The position numbers and the translations under genes are program-made. Source: Eisenbergiella sp963559585 (GTDB taxonomy: Bacteria > Bacillota > Clostridia > Lachnospirales > Lachnospiraceae). Taken from it: DNA of 64,000 nt. The stretch is from the NCBI GenBank assembly GCA_963559585.1, contig CAUWLJ010000008.1, forward strand, positions 1-64,000. The letters are read 5' to 3'. Positions 15,312 through 22,846 of this stretch are shown here, piece after piece (within the stretch, counting starts at the first letter, position 1; each line of letters begins with the position of its first letter). The notes beneath the pieces are model-generated. The model made no database searches, had not been told where the DNA came from, and worked only from the letters and a program-made list of their open reading frames with translations.

Positions 15312-16718
15312 ATGTCAGATCCGAAACCTGTTCAAATTATGGAAACCGTTTTACGTGACGCTCACCAGTCTCTGATCGCCACCAGAATGCCCACCGAGTT
15401 AATGCTTCCTATTGCAGAGAAGATGGACAAGGTAGGCTACGCTGCGGTGGAGTGCTGGGGCGGCGCTACCTTCGACGCATCCCTTCGTTTCCTGCATGAG
15501 GATCCCTGGGACAGGCTGAGAAAGTTAAGAGCAGCGTTCAAGAACACCAAGCTTCAGATGCTGCTGAGAGGACAGAACATCCTGGGCTATCGTCATTATG
15601 CGGATGATGTGGTGGAGTACTTCGTGCAGAAGTCCATCGCAAACGGTATTGACGTGATCCGTATTTTCGACTGTCTGAATGACCTGCGCAATCTGGAGGC
15701 TTCCGTGAAGGCCTGTAATAAGGAAGGCGGACATGCCCAGATCGCACTGGCTTATACTCTGGGCGATGCCTACACCCTGGATTACTGGATGAACATTGCA
15801 AAGGAAATCGAGAACATGGGTGCAGATTCCATCTGTATCAAGGATATGGCAGGTCTGCTGGTTCCCTATGAGGCAGACAAGCTGATCCGTGCCCTCAAGT
15901 CCGCTACCAAGCTGCCGATCCAGCTTCATACCCACTACACCTCCGGTGTGGCCAGCATGACCTATCTGAAGGCTGTTGAGGCAGGTGTGGACATCATCGA
16001 CTGCGCAATCTCTCCTTTCGCACTGGGAACCAGCCAGCCTGCAACCGAGGTTATGGTTGAGACCTTCCGCGGGACACCTTATGATACCGGATACGATCAG
16101 AACCTGCTGGCCGATATTGCAGACCACTTCAGACCTTACAGAGAGGAATGCTTAAAGAGCGGCCTTATGGATCCCAAGGTTCTTGGCGTTAACATCAAGA
16201 CCCTGATGTATCAGGTGCCCGGCGGTATGCTTTCCAATATGGTAAGCCAGCTGAAGGAGCAGAATGCAAGCGATAAGTACGATGCAGTGCTTCAGGAGAT
16301 CCCTCAGGTTCGTAAGGACTTCGGCGAGCCCCCTCTGGTTACTCCTTCTTCCCAGATCGTGGGAACACAGGCTGTGTTCAACGTACTGATGGGTGAGAGA
16401 TACAAGATGGCTACCGATCAGACCAAGGATCTGCTTGCCGGAAAGTACGGCGCTACCGTGAAGCCCTTCAATGCTGAGGTTCAGAAGAAGGTAATCGGTG
16501 ACAGAGAGGTTATCACCTGCCGTCCCGCTGATCTGATTCCCAACGAGCTGGAGAAGATCGAATCCGAGATGAAGGAATGGAAGCAGCAGGATGAGGACGT
16601 GCTCAGCTACGCACTGTTCCCTCAGGTTGCCATGGACTTCTTCAAGTATCGTCAGGCTCAGCAGGAGAAGGTTGATATGACCCAGGCGGATACCAAGAAC
16701 GGAGCATATCCTGCATAA
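15312..16718 (+). CDS. oadA: Oxaloacetate decarboxylase alpha / transcarboxylase 5S-type carboxyltransferase
   Basis: A 468-residue TIM-barrel carboxyltransferase (HMGL-like domain, residues 5-265, then a PYC/OADA conserved domain). Visible motifs are ETVLRDAHQSL (metal-binding Asp16), SICIKDMAG (barrel lysine) and LHTHYTSG (metal histidines). It transfers carboxyl between oxaloacetate/pyruvate and biotin. Unlike most OadA proteins it has no C-terminal biotin domain, in agreement with the separate carrier at 13638. AGGAGG precedes the ATG. A hairpin terminator at 16735 ends the operon. Confidence 0.92.
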   Translation: MSDPKPVQIMETVLRDAHQSLIATRMPTELMLPIAEKMDKVGYAAVECWGGATFDASLRFLHEDPWDRLRKLRAAFKNTKLQMLLRGQNILGYRHYADDVVEYFVQKSIANGIDVIRIFDCLNDLRNLEASVKACNKEGGHAQIALAYTLGDAYTLDYWMNIAKEIENMGADSICIKDMAGLLVPYEADKLIRALKSATKLPIQLHTHYTSGVASMTYLKAVEAGVDIIDCAISPFALGTSQPATEVMVETFRGTPYDTGYDQNLLADIADHFRPYREECLKSGLMDPKVLGVNIKTLMYQVPGGMLSNMVSQLKEQNASDKYDAVLQEIPQVRKDFGEPPLVTPSSQIVGTQAVFNVLMGERYKMATDQTKDLLAGKYGATVKPFNAEVQKKVIGDREVITCRPADLIPNELEKIESEMKEWKQQDEDVLSYALFPQVAMDFFKYRQAQQEKVDMTQADTKNGAYPA

Positions 16719-16734
16719 ATAAGGATAAAAAGAG

Positions 16735-16773
16735 CGGGCAGGCATTCATTGCAAACGGATGCCTGCCCTTTCT
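16735..16773 (+). terminator. Terminator of the decarboxylase operon
   Basis: CGGGCAGGCATtc, a short loop, ggATGCCTGCCC and then tttct, starting 17 bases after the oadA stop. Confidence 0.75.
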
Positions 16774-16867
16774 GCATGGAAGCCCTGCCGGATGCGGCGG
16801 GGATCACGACGGTATGGAAGGCCTGCCGTGCGGCAGGAGATCATGAGGATGGAGAGCGAGGCAAGAG

Positions 16868-17296
16868 ATGGAGGTTAAGGATTACGAACGAAAGGTTCAG
16901 TATTATGAGACAGACAGGATGGGTCTGGTGCACCATTCCAACTATCTGAGATGGATGGAGGAGGCCAGGACGGATCTGCTGGAGCAGCTTGGTATTCCCT
17001 ATGAAAGGATTGAGAGACAGGGAATTCTGATTCCGGTATTGGATGCTTCCTGCGAATACAGGATTTCCTTCCGGTATGGGGAGAGCTTCAGGGTGAGGAT
17101 CATTCCTGAAAGCTTCAGCGGTATCAAGATGAGCCTGGGATATGAGATCTACGGAGCGGAGGATGGGAAGCTGCATGCCTCAGGGCATACAGGACACTGC
17201 TTCCTGGACAGAGGAATGAAGCCGGTCCATCTGAAACGGGATTACCCGGAGGTGTATGGCAGGCTCTGCGATTTTATGCTGCCTACCCAGGCGTAG
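16868..17296 (+). CDS. Hotdog-fold acyl-CoA thioesterase (YbgC/FadM type)
   Basis: A 142-residue 4HBT-family thioesterase. The N-terminal QYYETDRMGLVHHSNYLRW has the catalytic aspartate and the H-x-x-Y/N pattern of YbgC-like enzymes that hydrolyse acyl-CoA or acyl-ACP thioesters. The substrate is not readable from the sequence. It follows the decarboxylase terminator by about 95 bases and converges on an AraC regulator gene, so it is probably transcribed alone. Confidence 0.85.
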   Translation: MEVKDYERKVQYYETDRMGLVHHSNYLRWMEEARTDLLEQLGIPYERIERQGILIPVLDASCEYRISFRYGESFRVRIIPESFSGIKMSLGYEIYGAEDGKLHASGHTGHCFLDRGMKPVHLKRDYPEVYGRLCDFMLPTQA

Positions 17297-17336
17297 CCGC
17301 CGGGAAAAGGTGAAGCATATGACAGGCAGGTCACTG

Positions 17337-17384
17337 CGCAGGCCGCAGAAATGACGCAGCGGAGCATCATTTCTGCGGCCTGCG
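17337..17384. terminator. 18-bp perfect hairpin shared by convergent genes
   Basis: CGCAGGCCGCAGAAATGA and its exact complement are separated by 12 bases. It lies between the thioesterase and the AraC gene and contains the AraC stop codon, so it probably ends transcripts from both sides. Confidence 0.7.
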
Positions 17385-18146
17385 GCTGTACTCCCGGGGG
17401 GAGCAGCCACAGTATTTCCGGAAGGATCTGGCAAAATGAGCCATATTGTGAAAACCGCACAGACGGGCAGCCTCACCGACCTGCAGAGCCTCATTGCTCA
17501 GCAGGTTTTTGGCTTTGTCCAGGCGCACCTGCAGCAGATCGTTCTTGGGCGTGGTGGAGAAGAAGCGGTGATAGTATACATAGAACTGGCTCTTTTCCAG
17601 GTTCAGCCGCCTGCAGAGCCTTTCAATGCTCCAGTCCTCCTGGCAGTTGGCAAGCATTTCCAGGCGGAGAGACTGAAAGAGAGGGTAGAGGTGTTCCGTA
17701 TCCTCCTGCTGTACCGCCTGATGGGAAAGGCTGCGGGAAATGGAAATAAACATTTGGACTGCAAGGGCATTGATATAATCCTCCCTGTATAAGGAGGAGG
17801 AAAGATACTCCTGCTGCAGGCGGCTGATCAGCAGGTCGATCTCCTGGCAGCAGCCGGGATAGAAAGGTGTCCCCGCGGGGATCCGGTACTGCTCCTCTAT
17901 TTTCTCATCGGAAGAAAAATGCAGGTAACTGTTGCAGAAGCGGTGAACCGCCTGATAGTGCTGAGGTTCTCCCGGACGGAAAAGCAGACAGGCATTGTCC
18001 CTGGTAATCAGGATTTTATCCCCAAGATAGATTTTCATGGGGGATTTAAACAGGAGAAAAAGGTAATCTCCTGTGCCGCCGGGGCGGGAAATGGTGTCGA
18101 AATCGTTGTTGAAACGGTTATATTCACAGAAATGTAAGGTTATCAT
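17367..18146 (-). CDS. AraC-family transcriptional regulator
   Basis: A 259-residue regulator with an N-terminal cupin-like sensing domain (residues 1-150, including the FRPGEPQHYQ turn) and a C-terminal double helix-turn-helix (155-255: SIERLCRRLNLEKSQFYVYY and VGEAARLCGFHNMAHFARSF..RKYCGCSPREY). It is divergent from the GH51 arabinofuranosidase, and the shared region has two 20-base direct repeats 33 bp apart. It therefore probably senses a pentose or arabinan product and controls that enzyme. The ligand is inference. Its stop codon is inside a strong hairpin. Confidence 0.88.
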   Translation of the reverse strand: MITLHFCEYNRFNNDFDTISRPGGTGDYLFLLFKSPMKIYLGDKILITRDNACLLFRPGEPQHYQAVHRFCNSYLHFSSDEKIEEQYRIPAGTPFYPGCCQEIDLLISRLQQEYLSSSLYREDYINALAVQMFISISRSLSHQAVQQEDTEHLYPLFQSLRLEMLANCQEDWSIERLCRRLNLEKSQFYVYYHRFFSTTPKNDLLQVRLDKAKNLLSNEALQVGEAARLCGFHNMAHFARSFRKYCGCSPREYSRRPQK

Positions 18147-18180
18147 AGAAAAGCCTCCTGAAACGGGGCGTGCCGGCTCT

Positions 18181-18233
18181 GGGTGGATTTACAGGCTGCC
18201 CGGAGAACGGCCCGGGTGGATTCACAGGCTGCC
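18181..18233 (+). promoter_or_regulatory. Two direct repeats, probable AraC-type operators
   Basis: GGGTGGATTTACAGGCTGCC (18181-18200) and GGGTGGATTCACAGGCTGCC (18214-18233) are spaced by 33 bp, about three helical turns, on the same strand. They lie between the divergent regulator and arabinofuranosidase genes. Confidence 0.5.
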
Positions 18234-18262
18234 GGCCTACGGGCAGCCTGACTTTTTTCTTT
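18226..18262 (+). terminator. Hairpin with T-run in the arabinofuranosidase upstream region
   Basis: AGGCTGCC, an 8-base loop, GGCAGCCT, gac and then ttttttctttt. It has the form of a rho-independent terminator for plus-strand RNA, although no plus-strand gene precedes it. It shares bases with the second direct repeat, so it may be part of a control region or may block antisense transcription. Confidence 0.5.
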
Positions 18263-18419
18263 TAACAGAATAAAACAGACCGGAAGAAAAGTCAAATAGA
18301 TCGGAGAAAATGGACTGGAAGATTTGTCTGGTTTTTTATAAGATGGAAGCATCAAAAGAAAGCTGCAGAGGATGCAGGTGTATTGTTTACCGGCAGTCCG
18401 GCGGCGGAATGGAGCGGAT

Positions 18420-19919
18420 ATGAAAAAAGCGGAAATTATTGTGGATAAGTATTATCTCACCGGAGCGGTGGACAAGAGGATTTTCGGTTCCTTTATCGAG
18501 CACCTGGGCCGTGCAGTGTATGAGGGAATCTATCAGGAGAACAGCCCTTTTGCAGACGAGCAGGGGCTGAGGAAGGATGTGCTTAAACTGGTGAGGGAGC
18601 TTCAGGTTCCCATCGTGCGCTATCCCGGCGGTAATTTTGTGTCCGGCTATCACTGGGAGGACGGCGTAGGCCCCAAGGATCAGCGTCCCTCTAAGGTGGA
18701 TCTGGCCTGGCAGGTGATCGAGACGAACCAGTTTGGGCTGAACGAGTTCGTTGACTGGTCGAAGAAGGCGGGCTCTGAGGTGATGATGGCCGTCAATCTG
18801 GGAACCAGGGGGCCGGAGGAGGCCAAGGATGTGCTGGAATACTGCAACTTAAAGGGCGGCACCTATTACAGCGATCTGAGAAGAAAGCACGGCTACGAGG
18901 AGCCCCACAATGTGAAGCTGTGGTGCCTGGGAAATGAGATGGACGGCCCCTGGCAGATGGGACACAAGACGGCGGCAGAGTACGGACGTATCGCTGCGGA
19001 GACCAGCCGCCTGATGAAATTCCTTGATCCTTCTATTGAGACGGTTGCCTGCGGAAGCTCCGGCCTTACCATGGACACCTTTGGATACTGGGAGGATACG
19101 GTGCTGAGCGAGTGCTATGACCAGGTGGATTATCTGTCCCTGCATCAGTATTACGGCAACCGTGACGATGATACGCCGGATTTCCTGGCCAGCTCCAACG
19201 GGATGGACCGCTTCATCAGCTCCGTTGTGTCCATTGCGGATGCGGTTAAGGCCAAAAAGAGAAGCAGCAGGCAGATTCACCTGTCCTTCGATGAGTGGAA
19301 CGTGTGGTACCACAGTAATGAGGCCGACAAGAAGCTGGAGAAATGGGTTCAGGCCCCTCATCAGCTTGAGGATGTGTACAACTTCGAGGATGCACTTCTG
19401 GTTGGAAGCATGCTGATCACCATGCTCCGTCACGCAGACCGGGTGAAGGTTGCCTGCATGGCACAGCTGGTAAACGTGATCGCCCCCATCATGACTTCCG
19501 ACACAGGGGCGTGGAGACAGACCATCTTCTATCCTTACATGCACGCCAGCGTATACGGCAGAGGAACCGTGCTCAACACCCTGGTACAGGCTCCCACTTA
19601 TGAGAGCAAAACATACGGGGAGGTTTCCACTCTGGACAGTGTGTGCATCTGGAATGAGGAAAATGAGGAGCTGACCATTTTTGCGGTGAACAAGAGCCTG
19701 GAGGAGGATCTGGAGATTACCTGCGATCTGAGACAGTTTGCCGATTATAAGGTGGCAGAGCATATCGTAATGTCTGATGATGACATGAAGGCCGTGAATA
19801 CGGAAAACGATCCTGACCGCGTGAAGCCCGAAACCAGCCAGGCCTCCACTTTGGACAACGGACGCCTTCATACCGTATTCGGAAAGCATAGCTGGAATGT
19901 GGTAAGACTGAAAAAATAA
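18420..19919 (+). CDS. abfA: Alpha-L-arabinofuranosidase, GH51
   Basis: A 499-residue cytoplasmic glycosidase that releases arabinose from arabino-oligosaccharides. The (beta/alpha)8 barrel holds IFGSFIEHLGRAVYEGIY at the N-terminus, the acid/base Glu173 in CLGNEMDGPW and the nucleophile Glu292 in LSFDEWNVWY. The beta-sandwich C-terminal domain ends with GKHSWNVVRL. Length matches the family. I chose ATG 18420 (MKKAEIIVDKYY). No signal peptide is present. The divergent AraC gene is the likely regulator, and a 13-bp stem terminator follows. Confidence 0.93.
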   Translation: MKKAEIIVDKYYLTGAVDKRIFGSFIEHLGRAVYEGIYQENSPFADEQGLRKDVLKLVRELQVPIVRYPGGNFVSGYHWEDGVGPKDQRPSKVDLAWQVIETNQFGLNEFVDWSKKAGSEVMMAVNLGTRGPEEAKDVLEYCNLKGGTYYSDLRRKHGYEEPHNVKLWCLGNEMDGPWQMGHKTAAEYGRIAAETSRLMKFLDPSIETVACGSSGLTMDTFGYWEDTVLSECYDQVDYLSLHQYYGNRDDDTPDFLASSNGMDRFISSVVSIADAVKAKKRSSRQIHLSFDEWNVWYHSNEADKKLEKWVQAPHQLEDVYNFEDALLVGSMLITMLRHADRVKVACMAQLVNVIAPIMTSDTGAWRQTIFYPYMHASVYGRGTVLNTLVQAPTYESKTYGEVSTLDSVCIWNEENEELTIFAVNKSLEEDLEITCDLRQFADYKVAEHIVMSDDDMKAVNTENDPDRVKPETSQASTLDNGRLHTVFGKHSWNVVRLKK

Positions 19920-19947
19920 AAAATCCGGGTTTTATGCCCATCATTCT

Positions 19948-19986
19948 GAACAGCCTGCGGGGATGTGATTTCCGCAGGCTGTTCTG
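19948..19986 (+). terminator. Terminator after the arabinofuranosidase
   Basis: GAACAGCCTGCGG, 11 bases, CCGCAGGCTGTTC, then tgtt. Confidence 0.65.
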
Positions 19987-20159
19987 TTGCTGCTGTTTCT
20001 GGATGGGCGCGACTGAACTGTTCTGTGTGCGGCGTTTTGCAATAAAAGTAATGACGATATAAGAGGATAATGCTATAATTGGAGAAATAACAAAGAAAAA
20101 TGAGATACAGACCGCAACAGATCAGCCATATCAAGGCAGCGGCAGAAAGGAACCGGAAC

Positions 20160-21710
20160 ATGCTTCCTGAACGATTTAAAGAACGGATGAAAGAAATGCT
20201 GGGCACAGAATACGAAGCTTTCCTGGCGGCTCTGGAGGGGGACAGATACCAGGCTCTCAGGCTGAATCCATTGAAGAGGCGGGGGGAGGATAGGGAAAGC
20301 CTGTCCTCTGCCATGCCCTTTTCCCTTACGGCGGTTCCCTGGGCGAAGAATGGCTTCTATTATGAGAGGGAGGCTCAGCCGGGGAAGCATCCTTACCATG
20401 AGGCGGGCGTCTACTATATTCAGGAGCCCAGCGCCATGGCGGCCGTCCCCTTTCTGGAGGCGCAGGGCGGAGAGAGGATCCTGGATCTGTGCGCCGCACC
20501 CGGCGGCAAGACTACCCAGATCGCCGCGCAGATGGGAGGCATGGGGCTTTTGGTATGCAATGAGATCCATCCGGCCAGGGCGAAGATCCTTTCTGAAAAC
20601 ATAGAACGCATGGGGGTGCGCAATGCACTTGTGTTAAACGAAACGCCGCAGCGCCTGGCGGAACGTTTTTCGGGCTATTTTGACCGGATCCTGGTGGATG
20701 CCCCCTGTTCCGGGGAGGGGATGTTTCGCAAGAATGAGGAAGCCTGCGGGGAGTGGAGCCCGGAAAATGTCAGGCTGTGCGCAGGCCGCCAGCGGGAGAT
20801 CCTGGACTGTGCGGTACAGATGCTTCGGCCGGGAGGAAGGATGGTTTATTCCACCTGTACCTTTGCCCCGGAGGAAAATGAGGGGAACATGGCCTGGCTG
20901 ATAAAAGAGCATCCAGACATGTATCTGGTACAGCCTGAAATGCCGGAGGGCTTCCGGCCCGGCAGGCCGGAGTGGGCAGAGTGGGCATGGTCAGACCCGG
21001 AGGGCGTCAGGATGGCAGGGCCGGGGACGGAGGCAGAGCCGGAAGGGTCAGACCCGGCAGGAAAAGCGCCGGAGCAGGGAGGCTGCAGGGACGTGCAGGC
21101 TGTTTCCCGCACGATGCGCCTGTGGCCTCACCGGATCAGGGGCGAAGGCCATTTTGTGGCCGTCCTGGAGAAGGAGGGGGGATTTGGGGACTGCGCCGCG
21201 TCCTTTGCGCCCGGACAGAAGGCGGCGTCCTCCAGGCGCAGGGACGGAGAGCAGGGAATACCGGAGAGGGAATGCGCGGAGTATCTGGCCTTCAGGAAGG
21301 AGTATCTGACGGCTTCGCCGGAGGGAACCTATCTGCGCTTCGGCGGCCAGCTTTATCTGGCTCCACAGGGAACTCCCACGTTGAGAGGATTGAAGGTGCT
21401 GCGTCCCGGCCTGCATCTGGGAACGGTAAAGAAGAACCGGTTTGAACCCTCACACGCTCTGGCACTGACGCTTGGCCCACAGGATGTGAGGAACGTGTGG
21501 AACCTGAAAGCAGGAAGCCGGGACGTCGGCAGCTACCTGAATGGGGAGGCCCTGCATGAAGGCCTTCTGAAGGAGGAGATTGAACAGAGAGGAACCGGAA
21601 AGGGCTGGTATCTGATCTGCGTGGACGGTTTCAGCCTGGGCTGGGGTAAGCTGGCGGGAGGAATCATGAAGAACCACTATCCCAAGGGACTGCGGAGACT
21701 GGGGGGATAA
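20160..21710 (+). CDS. rsmF: 16S rRNA m5C methyltransferase, RsmF/YebU family
   Basis: A 516-residue SAM-dependent RNA cytosine-5 methyltransferase. The N-terminal helical domain precedes the Rossmann core: LDLCAAPGGKTTQIA (SAM loop), DAPCSGEGMFRKN and STCTFAPEENE carry the two catalytic cysteines. The C-terminal region after 380 is the RsmF RNA-binding extension (YLRFGGQLYL..LKVLRPGLHLG). Between them is a low-complexity Gly/Pro/Glu-rich insertion (about residues 265-345). ATG 20160 is preferred, with AAGGAA upstream. An extended -10 (TGCTATAAT, 20071-20079) could drive it. It converges on nrdB. Confidence 0.88.
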   Translation: MLPERFKERMKEMLGTEYEAFLAALEGDRYQALRLNPLKRRGEDRESLSSAMPFSLTAVPWAKNGFYYEREAQPGKHPYHEAGVYYIQEPSAMAAVPFLEAQGGERILDLCAAPGGKTTQIAAQMGGMGLLVCNEIHPARAKILSENIERMGVRNALVLNETPQRLAERFSGYFDRILVDAPCSGEGMFRKNEEACGEWSPENVRLCAGRQREILDCAVQMLRPGGRMVYSTCTFAPEENEGNMAWLIKEHPDMYLVQPEMPEGFRPGRPEWAEWAWSDPEGVRMAGPGTEAEPEGSDPAGKAPEQGGCRDVQAVSRTMRLWPHRIRGEGHFVAVLEKEGGFGDCAASFAPGQKAASSRRRDGEQGIPERECAEYLAFRKEYLTASPEGTYLRFGGQLYLAPQGTPTLRGLKVLRPGLHLGTVKKNRFEPSHALALTLGPQDVRNVWNLKAGSRDVGSYLNGEALHEGLLKEEIEQRGTGKGWYLICVDGFSLGWGKLAGGIMKNHYPKGLRRLGG

Positions 21711-21771
21711 CTGGCCGGGCAGCTATGATAATGCGGGCTCCTGCCGCTATGCAGCGCCGGGGGCGGAAGGA

Positions 21772-22812
21772 TCACAGATCGTCCTCTATCGCCCCGGACT
21801 TTGCATAGGCGGTGGACTTCGCCTCAAAGAAATCCGTCTTGATCAGGTTTGCATTGCTGTATACGCCGACCCATTCCATGGATTTGGGGATTTCCTCATA
21901 TCCCTCGTACAGCGGCTTAAAATGGAGAGCGGAGGCGCGTAGATTTCCCAGATAACGGATGTAGCCGGAAACCATTTCCATAGTCAGCCCCTCGATCCGA
22001 TCCCCCAGCACGTATTCGGCCCAGGCGATTTCCTCCTCAACGCCCCGGCGGAGCATGGAGCGGTACTGCTCCGTCTTTTCAGGGGTGAAAAGCTCCGGCT
22101 CCTCCTTCTGCAGCTCCAGCATGATACTGCGGAAAAGCCAGAGGTGGGTATTTTCATCCCGGTTGATGTAGCGGATCTCCTGGGCGCTGCCGGACATTTT
22201 GCCCATGCGCCCCAGATTATAGAAGAACATGAAGCCAGAATAAAAATAGATGCCCTCCAGAATATAGTTGGCCATCATCGTAAGGACAAGATGCTCTCCG
22301 TCAGGCTGCTCCAGAAAGGCATTGTACTGTTCTCCGATAAACTCATTCCGCTTCAGAAGATGCCGGTCGGATTTCCACTGGTAGAGGATTTCGTCCCTTT
22401 TGGCGGGAGAGCAGATGGAGTCCAGCATATAGCTGTAGCTCTGGGAGTGCACGGATTCCTGAAAGGCCTGAATCGTCAGGCAGAGGTTGATCTCATTGGC
22501 GGTAATATACTCCCCGATATTAGGAAGGTTGGCAGTCTGCAGGGAATCCAGAAACACGAGGAAGGAGAGGATTTTGTCGTAGGCAGTCCTCTCGTTTTCC
22601 GTTAACAGGCGGTAATCCTTGATGTCCTGCGCCAGGCTGATCTCCTCGGGAATCCAGAAGTTATTCATTGCCTGACGATACCAGGAGCTGACCCAGGTAT
22701 ATTTCATGTTGTTGAAATCGTTTAGATTGGTGGTATTTCCGCCGATCATGCGGCGTCTGCGTATATCCGTATCTCCCTGGGCATTGAACAGGGCTTTTTT
22801 GGTTAGTTTCAT
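21772..22812 (-). CDS. nrdB: Class I ribonucleotide reductase small subunit
   Basis: A 346-residue R2 protein that generates and stores the radical for dNTP synthesis. The di-metal ligands align with E. coli NrdB: Asp89 (FLDS), Glu119 and His122 (FQESVHSQSYSY), Glu186 (YILEG), Glu220 and His223 (RDENTHLW). The radical tyrosine, Tyr126, is in its normal place, so this is a standard Tyr-radical enzyme and not a Phe/Leu variant. ATG 22812 has GGAGAG upstream. nrdA ends 34 bases before it, so both are one operon. Class I enzymes need oxygen or a flavin-derived oxidant for activation, notable in an apparent anaerobe. Confidence 0.93.
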   Translation of the reverse strand: MKLTKKALFNAQGDTDIRRRRMIGGNTTNLNDFNNMKYTWVSSWYRQAMNNFWIPEEISLAQDIKDYRLLTENERTAYDKILSFLVFLDSLQTANLPNIGEYITANEINLCLTIQAFQESVHSQSYSYMLDSICSPAKRDEILYQWKSDRHLLKRNEFIGEQYNAFLEQPDGEHLVLTMMANYILEGIYFYSGFMFFYNLGRMGKMSGSAQEIRYINRDENTHLWLFRSIMLELQKEEPELFTPEKTEQYRSMLRRGVEEEIAWAEYVLGDRIEGLTMEMVSGYIRYLGNLRASALHFKPLYEGYEEIPKSMEWVGVYSNANLIKTDFFEAKSTAYAKSGAIEDDL

Positions 22813-22846
22813 AGTTCTCTCCATTTCAAAGGGTAAGCAGTCCTGC

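Noticed and set aside
16749..16949. Plus-strand frame of 66 codons between oadA and the thioesterase
   Set aside because: It begins in the operon terminator and runs into the thioesterase gene in another frame.
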